Shown piece after piece: positions 52,564 to 61,918 of a stretch of DNA of 64,000 nucleotides. Positions within the stretch are counted from its first letter, which is position 1, and the number at the start of each line of letters is the position of its first letter. The translations under genes were made by a program, and so were the position numbers. This DNA comes from Methanobacterium alkalithermotolerans (lineage in GTDB: Archaea > Methanobacteriota > Methanobacteria > Methanobacteriales > Methanobacteriaceae), in assembly GCF_018141185.1 (NCBI RefSeq), contig NZ_CP058560.1:1817501-1881500 (forward strand), written 5' to 3'. The notes under the pieces are model-generated. The model did no database searches. It worked only from the letters and a program-made list of their open reading frames with translations, and had not been told where the DNA came from.

Positions 52564-52625
52564 TACGGCTTAAAAGATATAAATTAACACATAAACTGAA
52601 TTTATATTATTAAGGTCGTGAGTGT

Positions 52626-53465
52626 ATGATAAGAAAACCTGCCGTTGCAGGACTTTTCTATGAGAGCAATCCTGCATCTCTAAAAAAAAGGATTAAATGG
52701 TGCTTCCAGCATACTCTGGGTCCGGGAAAGATACCGGTAAAGGGCCATAAACATAACATAATGGGTATGGTTGTCCCTCATGCGGGCTATGTCTATTCCG
52801 GACCAGTGGCAGCCCATGCCTATTATCAACTAGTAGAAGACGGATACCCGGACACTTTTGTTATTTTATGTCCCAACCATACTGGAATGGGCTCCGGGGT
52901 TTCTACCATGGTTAAAGGTGAATGGGAAACACCCCTGGGCTTGGTAGAAATTGATCAGGAACTGGCCAGTCTCATGGTTTCTAAATCCAGTATCATTGAT
53001 ACCAATCCTCAGGCACACTCTCAGGAACATAGCTGTGAAGTCCATTTACCATTTTTACAGTACTTTGAATCAGATTTTAAAATAGTTCCAGTATCCATGT
53101 GGATGCAGGATGAAGAAACATCTCTAGAAATTGGAGAATCCATTGCCACTGCTGCTCAGGAGCTAAAAAGAAATATAGTCATCATAGCCAGCACGGACTT
53201 TACCCATTATCAGCCTCAAAAAATAGCAGCACATAATGATCATCTACTTTTAGAAGCTATTGCCCGGCTAGATGAAAGCCAGATGTATGCTTTAATTCGT
53301 CAGCACAATATCAGCATGTGTGGCTATGGTCCGGTGGCTGCTACCAGCATAGCCTCTAAAATATTAGGTGCCAGGAGCGCTGAAATCTTAAAGTATGCTA
53401 CCAGCGGAGATATTACCGGAGATCATAGTTCTGTGGTGGGTTATGGTTCCCTATTATTTAAATGA
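52626..53465 (+). CDS. MEMO1-family protein
   Basis: A 279-residue protein of the MEMO family, which has the fold of class III extradiol dioxygenases and is highly conserved from archaea to man. Possible metal or substrate residues are in VVPHAGYVYSGPVAAHAYY near 49-67, LCPNHTGMGSGVS near 80, HSQEHSCEVHLPFLQYF near 136-152 and ASTDFTHYQP near 188-197. No accepted reaction exists for archaeal members. It lies between rps2 and the mevalonate genes, as in other methanogens, so linkage with isoprenoid synthesis has been considered but not shown. Confidence 0.92.
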   Translation: MIRKPAVAGLFYESNPASLKKRIKWCFQHTLGPGKIPVKGHKHNIMGMVVPHAGYVYSGPVAAHAYYQLVEDGYPDTFVILCPNHTGMGSGVSTMVKGEWETPLGLVEIDQELASLMVSKSSIIDTNPQAHSQEHSCEVHLPFLQYFESDFKIVPVSMWMQDEETSLEIGESIATAAQELKRNIVIIASTDFTHYQPQKIAAHNDHLLLEAIARLDESQMYALIRQHNISMCGYGPVAATSIASKILGARSAEILKYATSGDITGDHSSVVGYGSLLFK

Positions 53466-53590
53466 ATTTATATCATGATTTATTTTACTATTAGGGAAAT
53501 ATGAGTTACAAATTTACTAAGCACTTATTAATAAGATGTTATAATCATCATTAAATTATTTTAAGCCACAGAAGGCTAAAAGGTGAACAT

Positions 53591-54556
53591 ATGGAATCCA
53601 AGGCATCTGCACCAGGTAAAGCAATTCTTTTTGGGGAACACGCAGTTGTTTTTGGACAGCCTGCCCTGGCCTTTGCAGTTGATAAAAGAGCATATGTCTC
53701 TCTTAAAAAAAGCTCTGGGAAAAAATCTACCATTAAATCTACAGATTTAAATTTTGAAGCTAGTTTTGATTTATCCCGAGGTATAGATATTCTTAAAAAT
53801 CAAAAAAAAGGGATTGTCAATTATATATTAGGGGCCCTGTCTCTGGGCCATGATGGATCCCCTCTGGAAATTGAACTCAGCATGGAAATGCCTGTAGGTG
53901 CGGGGATGGGTTCTTCAGCTGCTGTAACTGTTGCCACACTTGCAGCAGCATATAATTTACATCATAAAAATATTGATATTTCTAATTTAGCTAAAAAAGC
54001 CCATGAAGTTGAATTAATGGTTCAGGGTGCAGCCAGCCCACTGGATACAGCAGTTAGTACTAATGGTGGTCTGGTTTATTTAGATGAAAATTCAGAAATT
54101 TCCTCCCATCAAGCCTATCTGGATAATTCTCTAATACTGGGTTACACTTCTTACCGGGGCAATACTGGTGAAATGGTGGATTCTGTTAGAAAAAGAAGAG
54201 AAAGATTCCCTCAAATAATGGATCCGGTTATTGAATCAGTGGGGAACATTACCCGCCAGGCCCTAAAATTACTATCACAGGATAATCTGGATAAAGAATA
54301 CCTGGGGGAATTAATGAATATAAATCAGGGATTATTGGATTCTATGGGAGTAAACACTCCTGAACTCTCCCGGATGATTTTTAATGCACGTAAATATGGT
54401 GCATTAGGTTCTAAAATTACAGGTGCAGGGGGCGGGGGAAGTATTATTGCCTTTTGCCCGGGTAAACTAGAGGAAGTACTTCATATCCTTCAAAAAACAG
54501 ATAGTGCAATTAATGCAGATTTTTCAAAAGAAGGAGTTTTAATTCACCATAAATAA
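53591..54556 (+). CDS. mvk: mevalonate kinase
   Basis: A 321-residue GHMP kinase that phosphorylates mevalonate in the archaeal isoprenoid pathway. It begins APGKAILFGEHAVVFGQPALAFAVDKRAYV near residues 7-36; the ATP loop PVGAGMGSSAAVTVATLAAAYN is near 101-122, the catalytic Asp lies in ASPLDTAVSTNGG near 153, and the third GHMP motif is KITGAGGGGSIIAFCPG near 276-292. AAAAGGTGAAC lies before ATG 53591. It is the first of four consecutive isoprenoid genes interrupted only by RNase J. Confidence 0.95.
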   Translation: MESKASAPGKAILFGEHAVVFGQPALAFAVDKRAYVSLKKSSGKKSTIKSTDLNFEASFDLSRGIDILKNQKKGIVNYILGALSLGHDGSPLEIELSMEMPVGAGMGSSAAVTVATLAAAYNLHHKNIDISNLAKKAHEVELMVQGAASPLDTAVSTNGGLVYLDENSEISSHQAYLDNSLILGYTSYRGNTGEMVDSVRKRRERFPQIMDPVIESVGNITRQALKLLSQDNLDKEYLGELMNINQGLLDSMGVNTPELSRMIFNARKYGALGSKITGAGGGGSIIAFCPGKLEEVLHILQKTDSAINADFSKEGVLIHHK

Positions 54557-54570
54557 ATAAAGGTGCCTTT

Positions 54571-55365
54571 ATGATAATATTAAAGTTAGGCGGAAGCATA
54601 ATTACTGATAAGGCTGCAAAAGAACCTACTGTAAATCATAATCATTTAAACAGGATTGCCAGAGAAATTAAAAATTCAAATACATCTGATTTGATTATTG
54701 TACATGGGGCAGGATCATATGGTCATCCTTTTGCCAAAGAATACTCCATTGGAAAACCATTTTCTTCTGACGAAGACTTTCAGAAAAAAAGAATGGGATT
54801 TGCTATTACCCAGTCCTGGGTGAAAAAACTTAATTCTATTGTATGTGATGCTTTAAGAAAGCACGGTGTACCTGCTATTTCTATTCAACCTTCTTCTTTT
54901 ATCACCACGGAAAATAAACGAATAAATAAAGCAGATATCAGTATTGTAGATAGTTATCTAAAAAAAGGCTTTGTACCGGTGATCTATGGGGATGTGGTTT
55001 TAGATGAGGATCCCTCTATCCAAATGGCGGTGGTTTCAGGGGACCAGATTATTTCTTATCTGGCGAAAAATCTTCTTCCAGAAAGGGTGATTTTGGGAAC
55101 TGATGTTGATGGGGTATTCAATAAAAATCCGAAATTAAATAAAGATCCCCGGATAATTGAAACCCTTTCTTCCCTTCAGGAACTGGATTCTGTTGATTCA
55201 ACCACCACGGTGGATGTAACTGGCGGAATGATAGGTAAACTTGAAGAATTATTAAAACTGGCCCAACTTGGAATTGAATCAGAAATTATCAATGCAGGGT
55301 GCAATAACTTGATTGAAGAAGCCCTTAAGGGCAAAAAAGTACCAGGCACAGTTATTAAAAAATAA
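54571..55365 (+). CDS. ipk: isopentenyl phosphate kinase
   Basis: A 264-residue amino acid kinase-fold enzyme that phosphorylates isopentenyl phosphate to isopentenyl diphosphate, the alternative end of the archaeal mevalonate route. Seen motifs: ILKLGGSIITDKAAKEPTVN at the start, IIVHGAGSYGHPFAKEY near residues 43-59 with the catalytic His, ILGTDVDGVFNKNPKL near 176 and VTGGMIGKLEELL near 217. It starts 14 bp after mvk at ATG 54571 (AAAGGTGCC) and is followed by the type 2 isomerase gene. Confidence 0.95.
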   Translation: MIILKLGGSIITDKAAKEPTVNHNHLNRIAREIKNSNTSDLIIVHGAGSYGHPFAKEYSIGKPFSSDEDFQKKRMGFAITQSWVKKLNSIVCDALRKHGVPAISIQPSSFITTENKRINKADISIVDSYLKKGFVPVIYGDVVLDEDPSIQMAVVSGDQIISYLAKNLLPERVILGTDVDGVFNKNPKLNKDPRIIETLSSLQELDSVDSTTTVDVTGGMIGKLEELLKLAQLGIESEIINAGCNNLIEEALKGKKVPGTVIKK

Positions 55366-55449
55366 AAGTATAGTTTTTATCTAAATTAGTGGAATTTTCA
55401 TCTAAAAATTCCATCTAAAATAATTATTAAATCATTAAAGGGCGTTAAC

Positions 55450-56502
55450 ATGATTTCCAATCGAAAATTAGAACATTTACTGCTATGTGCACATTGTGAT
55501 GTTCAGTATAAGAACAAAACCACCGGTTTTGAGGATGTAGAACTTATTCACAGAGCTTTAGGTGAAGTAAATAAGAAAGAAATCGATATATCTGCTGAAA
55601 TTTTAGGAAAGGAACTCCAATCACCCATAATTCTATCTGCAATTACCGGGGGCCATCCTGCTGCTCTGGCCATTAACCGGGAATTAGCCCGTGCTGCAGA
55701 AAAAATGGGAATTGGCATGGGTGTGGGAAGCCAGAGGGCGGCGGTTGAAAATCCAGAACTCTCCTCCACCTATACCATAGCCCGGGAAGAAGCACCTTCT
55801 GCCCTTTTAATAGGGAATATTGGTGCTCCTCAAATAGAATATGCACCGCAAGCAGTGGAAATGATTGATGCTGATGCCCTGGCGGTTCATTTAAATCCAT
55901 TACAGGAATCCATACAACCAGAAGGGGATCTTGATGCAAGGGGTTATGCTAAATCTATTGGTGAAATTGTAAAAACCGTGGATGTGCCGGTGGTTGTTAA
56001 AGAAACAGGAACTGGCATTTCACAAGAAGATGCTTTAATCCTGGAAGGTAAAGGCATTGATGCTATTGATGTAGCAGGTTCAGGAGGAACCAGCTGGGCA
56101 GCAGTGGAAACCTACCGGGCAGATGATAGTTATCTGGGAGAACTTTACTGGGATTGGGGTATACCTACTGCCATAAGCACGGTTGAAGTATGCCAATCAG
56201 TCAATATTCAGGTTATATCCTCTGGGGGAATAAGAAGCGGTCTTGATGCTGCTAAAGCTATAGCCTTAGGTGCAGACGGAGTTGGAATTGCCCTGCCTGT
56301 TTTAAAAGAAGCATATATGGGATATAAAGAAGTAATTAAAGTCATTGAACGGTTTCAGGAATCTTTAAAGTCAGCCATGTTCCTGGTGGGAGCTTCCAAT
56401 TTAGAGGAACTTCAAAACTCAAGTTTAGTTATTCGGGGAAAAACAAGAGAATGGCTCAAGGAAAGAGGATTCCATACTGAAGACTATGCCCGGAGGCTAT
56501 AA
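55450..56502 (+). CDS. fni: isopentenyl-diphosphate delta-isomerase type 2
   Basis: A 350-residue FMN-dependent TIM-barrel enzyme that interconverts IPP and DMAPP. Key parts: SPIILSAITGGHPAALAINREL near residues 57-78, MGVGSQRAAVENPE near 91, the flavin-binding VVVKETGTGISQEDA near 181, DVAGSGGTSWAAVE near 209 and SSGGIRSGLDAAKAIALGADGVGI near 257-280. The N-terminal EHLLLCAHCDVQYKNK is the archaeal variant, with Cys/His in place of the usual arrangement. It precedes RNase J by 2 bp. Confidence 0.94.
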   Translation: MISNRKLEHLLLCAHCDVQYKNKTTGFEDVELIHRALGEVNKKEIDISAEILGKELQSPIILSAITGGHPAALAINRELARAAEKMGIGMGVGSQRAAVENPELSSTYTIAREEAPSALLIGNIGAPQIEYAPQAVEMIDADALAVHLNPLQESIQPEGDLDARGYAKSIGEIVKTVDVPVVVKETGTGISQEDALILEGKGIDAIDVAGSGGTSWAAVETYRADDSYLGELYWDWGIPTAISTVEVCQSVNIQVISSGGIRSGLDAAKAIALGADGVGIALPVLKEAYMGYKEVIKVIERFQESLKSAMFLVGASNLEELQNSSLVIRGKTREWLKERGFHTEDYARRL

Positions 56503-56504
56503 TT

Positions 56505-57854
56505 TTGAGTGTGGAAGTTATTGCCATGGGGGGATATGAGGAAGTTGGAAAAAACATGTCTGCGGTTCGGGTAGGTGATGAGGTTATCATATTCGATATG
56601 GGCATTCACCTGGATAGATTACATATCCATGAGGATACTGATATTTCAAGAATGCATAGCCTGGATTTAATTGAGAAGGGCATTATACCGGATGACACCC
56701 TTATGAAAGACGTGGATGGTAAGGTAAGGGCTATTGTATTTACCCATGGGCATCTGGATCATATAGGTGCGGTGGCTAAATTGGCTCATAGGTATGGGGC
56801 CCCTATTATTGCCACACCCTATACCATGGCTCTTATTGAAAGTACCATAAAAGGAGAAAAAAAATTTAAGGTTTCTAATCCTCTCCAATCACTCAAACCG
56901 GGAGAAAAATGTCAGATATCTCCTGATATAACTCTGGAATTTATTAACTCTACTCATAGTATTCCTCATGCGGTGATTGCTGCTTTACATACTTCTGAGG
57001 GAATAATAGTTTATGCCCTTGACTTTAAATTTGATAATCATCAGAAGATTTCTCCTCCCCCGGACTATAAAAGATTGAAGCAACTGGGTAAAAAAGGAGT
57101 CCTGGCCCTTATTGTAGAAACCACCCGGGCAACAGAAAAAGAGGAAGTTAAAACCCATTCTGAAAAGGTGGCCAAGATAGTACTGGAAGATGTTATGAAA
57201 GGCCCGCTACAGGAAAAGGAAGGAATGATTATAACCACTTTTTCTTCTCATATTGAACGTATTCAGGCCATAAGTGACATAGCTAAATACAGCGACCGTA
57301 AATTAATGCTTCTGGGTCGTTCTATGGAACGATATTGTAGTCTGGCCGAATCCATGGGGATTTTGAAACTTCCAAAAAATGCAGGTATGTATGGCAGCCC
57401 TAAATCAGTCAATAAGGCACTCTCCCGAGCAGAAGATAAGAGGGAAGAATACCTGCTGGTTACTACTGGCCATCAAGGTGAAGTGGATGCTCTTTTACCT
57501 AGAATAGCCAATGCTAAAACTCAATTTAATATTCAAAGAGGTGATAATGTGATAATATCAGCACCAATTATTCCCAGCCCGGTAAATTTCGCTAACCGGA
57601 ATCTGATGGAGAGGAGAATGGTCTCCAGTGGAGCCCGGATATATGCTAATGCCCATGTCTCAGGGCATGCTGGTATAGAAGACCATAGAGACTTTATAAG
57701 AATGCTTAAGCCCATGCATATCATACCTGCCCATGGTGACTTGAATATGCTGGGGGCATATGCCGAACTGGCAGAAGAAGAAGGATATAAACTGGGTAAT
57801 GATGTTCATGTTTTAAGAAATGGCCAGGCTCAAGTGTTTAATGGAGGGGTTTGA
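56505..57854 (+). CDS. rnj: ribonuclease J (MBL-fold exo/endoribonuclease)
   Basis: A 449-residue beta-CASP ribonuclease J. It starts at TTG 56505, 2 bp after fni (MSVEVIAMGGYEEVGKNMSAVRV). The zinc motif is FTHGHLDHIGAVAKLAHRY near residues 79-96; LEFINSTHSIPHA near 146, IVYALDFKFDNH near 168, and the beta-CASP part LGRSMERYCSLAESMGI near 272 follow. The C-terminal NAHVSGHAG near 384 and HIIPAHGDLNMLGAYAELA complete the site. Archaeal RNase J acts as a 5'-3' exonuclease. The same gene lies among isoprenoid genes in other Methanobacteriales. Confidence 0.95.
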   Translation: MSVEVIAMGGYEEVGKNMSAVRVGDEVIIFDMGIHLDRLHIHEDTDISRMHSLDLIEKGIIPDDTLMKDVDGKVRAIVFTHGHLDHIGAVAKLAHRYGAPIIATPYTMALIESTIKGEKKFKVSNPLQSLKPGEKCQISPDITLEFINSTHSIPHAVIAALHTSEGIIVYALDFKFDNHQKISPPPDYKRLKQLGKKGVLALIVETTRATEKEEVKTHSEKVAKIVLEDVMKGPLQEKEGMIITTFSSHIERIQAISDIAKYSDRKLMLLGRSMERYCSLAESMGILKLPKNAGMYGSPKSVNKALSRAEDKREEYLLVTTGHQGEVDALLPRIANAKTQFNIQRGDNVIISAPIIPSPVNFANRNLMERRMVSSGARIYANAHVSGHAGIEDHRDFIRMLKPMHIIPAHGDLNMLGAYAELAEEEGYKLGNDVHVLRNGQAQVFNGGV

Positions 57855-58840
57855 TGGAAGTTATGGAAATTTTAAAAAAATATTCAGAAAGTATAGACCA
57901 TGAAATTGAGGAAGCACTATCTACTATAACTCCTCTTAACCTTTATGAGTCTTCAAATCATCTTATTAAGGCAGGCGGGAAAAAAATAAGGCCTGCTCTG
58001 GCGGTACTTACTTGTGAAGTTGTAGGGGGAAAAGCAGAATATGCTCTTAAAACTGCTGCTGCTATAGAACTTATACATACTTTTTCACTTATCCATGATG
58101 ATATCATGGATAAAGATGATATGAGGCGGGGTAAATCCTCGGTTCATGTTTTATGGGGGGAACCTATGGCCATCCTGGCGGGAGACACCCTTTTTTCCAA
58201 GGCTTTTGAAACAGTTATAAGGACCCGTATAGATGACTCATCCTATAAAAGAGTCATAAAAGCTTTAGATACGGTGGTTGATTCTTGTATTAAAATCTGC
58301 GAAGGTCAGGCCTGCGACATGAGCTTTGAAGGAAAATTTGAGGTAAGTGAAGCAGAATACATGAATATGATTTATAAAAAAACCGCGGCCCTTATTGCTG
58401 CTGCCACTAAAGGAGGGGCCATAATTGGCGGGGGAAACCCGGAAGAAGTAGCTGCATTGGAAGAGTATGGTAAACTAATTGGACTGGCCTTCCAGATCCA
58501 GGATGATTATCTGGATGTGGTAAGTGACGAGGAATCCCTGGGAAAACCAGTGGGAAGTGATATTGTTGAGGGTAAAATGACTTTAATGGTGGTTAAAGCC
58601 CTGGAAAAAGCTTCTCCTGAGGATAAAGAAAAACTAATCTCCATCCTTAAGGAAAATAATCCTGATGGAGTAGGTGAAGCAATAGCTATCTTTGAGAAAT
58701 ATGGCTCCTTGCAATATACTCATAAAGTTGCTCTGGATAACGTGAGAAAAGCTAAAGAACTACTCGATATCTTTGAAGACTCTGAAGCTAAAGATGCTTT
58801 AATTTTACTGGCAGATTATGTCCTGGAAAGACAAAATTAG
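57854..58840 (+). CDS. idsA: short-chain isoprenyl diphosphate synthase (FPP/GGPP synthase)
   Basis: A 328-residue trans-prenyltransferase making the C15-C20 precursors of archaeal ether lipids. The first Asp-rich motif is DDIMDKDDMRRG near residues 82-93 and the second is QIQDDYLDVVSDEESLGKP near 208-226. The fifth residue before the first motif is Phe (F-S-L-I-H-DD), the aromatic residue that limits chain length in archaeal type GGPP synthases. ATG 57854 overlaps the RNase J TGA (TGATG), with GGAGGGG upstream; TTG 57851 is a possible but weaker start. Product length is inferred. Confidence 0.94.
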   Translation: MEVMEILKKYSESIDHEIEEALSTITPLNLYESSNHLIKAGGKKIRPALAVLTCEVVGGKAEYALKTAAAIELIHTFSLIHDDIMDKDDMRRGKSSVHVLWGEPMAILAGDTLFSKAFETVIRTRIDDSSYKRVIKALDTVVDSCIKICEGQACDMSFEGKFEVSEAEYMNMIYKKTAALIAAATKGGAIIGGGNPEEVAALEEYGKLIGLAFQIQDDYLDVVSDEESLGKPVGSDIVEGKMTLMVVKALEKASPEDKEKLISILKENNPDGVGEAIAIFEKYGSLQYTHKVALDNVRKAKELLDIFEDSEAKDALILLADYVLERQN

Positions 58841-58871
58841 ATCATTATTTTCTATAATCAGGTGATTTTAT

Positions 58872-60545
58872 ATGAGCAACATGGAAAGGGTGGTATACCA
58901 ACACGCCCTTATAAATGCAATTAAACATAAGGGAAAAGCCAACCAGGGTGCAGTAATAGGATCCATAATGAGTTCCCAGCCAGATTTAAGAAAAGAGGCT
59001 AAAGAAATTGCAAAAATTACCCGAACCATTTTAGATAAAGTTAATGCTATGGATCTAAAACAACAAACACTGGAACTGGAAAAAATTGGGGGTAAAATTG
59101 AAGAAAAAAAGAAGGTTGAACAAAAAGGACTCATTAACCTTCCCCAACCACACCGGGGTGTCGTTTTAAGGTTTGCACCTAACCCCAGTGGCCCATTACA
59201 TATAGGACATGCCCGGGCAGCGGTATTAAATAGTGAATATGTGGATAGATACCAGGGAAAACTAATTTTAAGGATAGAAGATACTGATCCCCGCCGGGTT
59301 GATCCAGATGCTTACCAGATGATAAGTGAAGATTTAAGTTGGCTAGGGGTCGAATATCAAGAAACATTCATTCAGAGTGATAGGATCCCCATATATTATG
59401 ACTATGCCGAAAAACTCATAAATAAAGGGGCCGCTTATATGTGTAATTGTCCCGGGGGAGAATTTAAGAAATTAAAAGACAATTCCCTACCCTGCCCCTG
59501 TCGGGATTTAACTGTGGATGAGAATTTAATTAAATGGGCTCAAATGGAGAATATGGCTGAAGGTGAAGCTGTATTAAGAGTAAAAACAGATATTGCTCAT
59601 AAAAATCCAGCCATAAGAGATTGGGTGGCCATGAGGGTGGTGGAAGAAGATCACCCCCGTACCGGAACTCGCTATAAAATTTATCCTATGATGAACTTCT
59701 CGGTGGCGGTGGATGATCATTTAATGGGCGTAACCCATGTTTTAAGGGGTAAAGACCACCTGGCCAATTCTGAAAAACAAAAATATCTCTATGACCACAT
59801 GGGATGGGAAGTACCGGCTTTTATACATTATGGAAGACTTAAAATGGATGATGTGGCCTTAAGTACATCTAAAGCCAGACAGGGAATAGAAGAGGGTAAA
59901 TACAGTGGCTGGGATGATCCCCGGCTGGGTACCATCCGGGCCATAGCCCGAAGGGGTATAAATCCCCAGGCTATACATGAATTGATGCAAGAAATTGGGG
60001 TTAAGATATCAGATTCTATAATCAGCTGGAAAAAGATTTATGGACTCAACCGTAATATTCTGGAGGAAAAATCCAACCGTTACTTCTTTGTAGGAGATGC
60101 ACAGGAAGTACAAATTAAAAATGTACCTGAAGAAGTCTTAGGAGTAGTAGAAAGACCACTGCACCCTGATTTTTTAAAAAGAGGGTACCGAAAAATCCCC
60201 TTCACGGGAAATGTTTATCTTAATGCCGATGACTTAGAACAAGATCAAATACTACGGTTAATGGATGCGGTAAATGTGGAGGTTAGAAATGGTAAAGTGG
60301 ATTATCACAGCCACACCTTCGAGGAAGCTCGAGCTTTGAAGGCCCAAATTGTACAATGGGTGCCTTCTGATAGTAATATCTCCACTGAAGTGGTAATGCC
60401 CGATGCCAGCATCATAAAAGGATGGGTTGAACCGGATTGTGATAAATTAACTAAAGGCGATGTTATTCAAATGGAACGATTTGGATTTGCCCGACTTGAT
60501 AAGATACTTAATGATAAATTAATATTCTATTATGCCCACCCCTGA
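58872..60545 (+). CDS. gltX: glutamyl-tRNA synthetase, archaeal type
   Basis: A 557-residue class I aminoacyl-tRNA synthetase. The HIGH motif is in PNPSGPLHIGHARAAVL near residues 103-119, and LRIEDTDPRRVDPDAY follows; the KMSKS equivalent is LSTSKARQGIEEG near 333. The N-terminal 90 residues are the archaeal/eukaryotic helical extension and the C-terminal barrel (after about 400) reads the anticodon as in GlnRS. Methanogens make Gln-tRNA by GatDE amidation of Glu-tRNA, so this enzyme is expected to charge both tRNA-Glu and tRNA-Gln. GGTGATTTT lies before ATG 58872. Confidence 0.95.
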   Translation: MSNMERVVYQHALINAIKHKGKANQGAVIGSIMSSQPDLRKEAKEIAKITRTILDKVNAMDLKQQTLELEKIGGKIEEKKKVEQKGLINLPQPHRGVVLRFAPNPSGPLHIGHARAAVLNSEYVDRYQGKLILRIEDTDPRRVDPDAYQMISEDLSWLGVEYQETFIQSDRIPIYYDYAEKLINKGAAYMCNCPGGEFKKLKDNSLPCPCRDLTVDENLIKWAQMENMAEGEAVLRVKTDIAHKNPAIRDWVAMRVVEEDHPRTGTRYKIYPMMNFSVAVDDHLMGVTHVLRGKDHLANSEKQKYLYDHMGWEVPAFIHYGRLKMDDVALSTSKARQGIEEGKYSGWDDPRLGTIRAIARRGINPQAIHELMQEIGVKISDSIISWKKIYGLNRNILEEKSNRYFFVGDAQEVQIKNVPEEVLGVVERPLHPDFLKRGYRKIPFTGNVYLNADDLEQDQILRLMDAVNVEVRNGKVDYHSHTFEEARALKAQIVQWVPSDSNISTEVVMPDASIIKGWVEPDCDKLTKGDVIQMERFGFARLDKILNDKLIFYYAHP

Positions 60546-60578
60546 TTAATTAAATGTAAAATATAGAAGGTAGTAAAC

Positions 60579-61814
60579 ATGGTAGTAAAAATAAATGAAA
60601 ACTATTTATTACTTAAAAGTAGTTATATATTTGCTGAAATTGCCCAGAGAGTAAATAAATTCCAGGAAGAAAACCCGAAAGCAGAAATAATTCGCCTGGG
60701 TATTGGTGATGTAACCAAACCATTACCTCCTACGGTTTTAAAGGAATTTAAAAATGCAGTGGATGAAATGGGACAACCGGATACCTTCCGGGGGTATGGA
60801 CCAGAACAGGGTTACTCCTTTTTAATCCAGGAAATAATTAAAAATGACTTTCAATCCCGGGGTATAGAACTGGATTCAGACGAGGTTTTTATCAGTGACG
60901 GGGCCAAGTGCGATACCGGTAATATCCAGGAAATATTTGGTCTGGATAATGTGGTGGCTGTAACTGATCCGGTGTATCCTGTTTATGTGGAGACCAATGT
61001 AATGGCAGGTAGAACCGGACCTATGGATGAGGAAGGGCGCTACCAGAAACTGGTATACCTTCCCTGCACTGCTGAAAATGATTTTGTCCCCTCACTACCA
61101 GAAGAACCAGTGGATTTAATCTACCTCTGCCTACCTAACAATCCCACCGGGACGGTCTTAAACAAAGAAGAACTGAGTCGTTGGGTAAACTATGCCCGGG
61201 AAAATAAATCTATAATCCTCTTTGATGCGGCATATGAAGCCTACATTCAGGAAGATAATATACCTCACAGTATCTATGAAATCGAAGGTGCAAAAGAGGT
61301 GGCCATTGAATTCAGGAGCTTTTCCAAGAATGCCGGTTTTACTGGAACCCGGTGTGCCTACACCGTGGTACCAAAACAGGTAATGGCCTATGATTCAGAA
61401 GGTAAGGCCCAGGCCTTAAATCCACTATGGAACCGCAGACAAACCACAAAATTTAATGGGGTTTCCTATCCAATTCAGCGGGCTGCAGAAGCAGTATACA
61501 CTCCGGAAGGACAATCTGAAATAAAAGAATACATTAACTATTATATGGAAAATGCCCGGATTATCAGGGATAGTCTGGAAAAAATAGGTTTGAATGTTTA
61601 TGGTGGAGTTAACTCCCCTTACATCTGGATAAAAACACCAGAGGGTATGGACTCCTGGGAATTCTTTGATCTGCTATTAAATGAGGTCCATGTGGTGGGA
61701 ACTCCCGGGTCAGGATTTGGACCTAGTGGGGAAGGTTATTTCAGGATAACTGCTTTCAACACCCTGGAAAATACTAAAAAAGCCATGGAAAGGATATCTA
61801 AATTATCCTTCTAA
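60579..61814 (+). CDS. dapL: LL-diaminopimelate aminotransferase
   Basis: A 411-residue PLP enzyme of the DapL class, which forms LL-diaminopimelate from tetrahydrodipicolinate and glutamate in lysine synthesis. The start NENYLLLKSSYIFAEIAQRV and GIGDVTKPLPP near residues 42-52 are the DapL signature; FISDGAKCDTGNIQEIFG near 105, LCLPNNPTGTVL near 184 and the Schiff-base Lys in EFRSFSKNAGFTGTRCAY near 246-263 follow. It is typical of Methanobacteriales and plants. AGAAGGTAG lies before ATG 60579; it follows gltX by 33 bp. Confidence 0.94.
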   Translation: MVVKINENYLLLKSSYIFAEIAQRVNKFQEENPKAEIIRLGIGDVTKPLPPTVLKEFKNAVDEMGQPDTFRGYGPEQGYSFLIQEIIKNDFQSRGIELDSDEVFISDGAKCDTGNIQEIFGLDNVVAVTDPVYPVYVETNVMAGRTGPMDEEGRYQKLVYLPCTAENDFVPSLPEEPVDLIYLCLPNNPTGTVLNKEELSRWVNYARENKSIILFDAAYEAYIQEDNIPHSIYEIEGAKEVAIEFRSFSKNAGFTGTRCAYTVVPKQVMAYDSEGKAQALNPLWNRRQTTKFNGVSYPIQRAAEAVYTPEGQSEIKEYINYYMENARIIRDSLEKIGLNVYGGVNSPYIWIKTPEGMDSWEFFDLLLNEVHVVGTPGSGFGPSGEGYFRITAFNTLENTKKAMERISKLSF

Positions 61815-61918
61815 TTTATTTTTAAATACATATCTTATTTTTTTAGGGTTTAAAAAAAATTATTTCTAATGATAAAATATCTTTTAAAAAAAATAAAAAA
61901 AAAATTTAATTTTTTTTA
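61815..61918. terminator. convergent terminator region between dapL and aquaporin
   Basis: The 104-bp gap between the convergent genes is made mostly of A- and T-runs. On the plus strand a seven-T run at 61838-61844 lies 24 bp after dapL. On the minus strand the A-runs at 61886-61893 and 61895-61904 read as T-runs directly after the aquaporin gene. Both fit oligo-T archaeal termination. Confidence 0.6.
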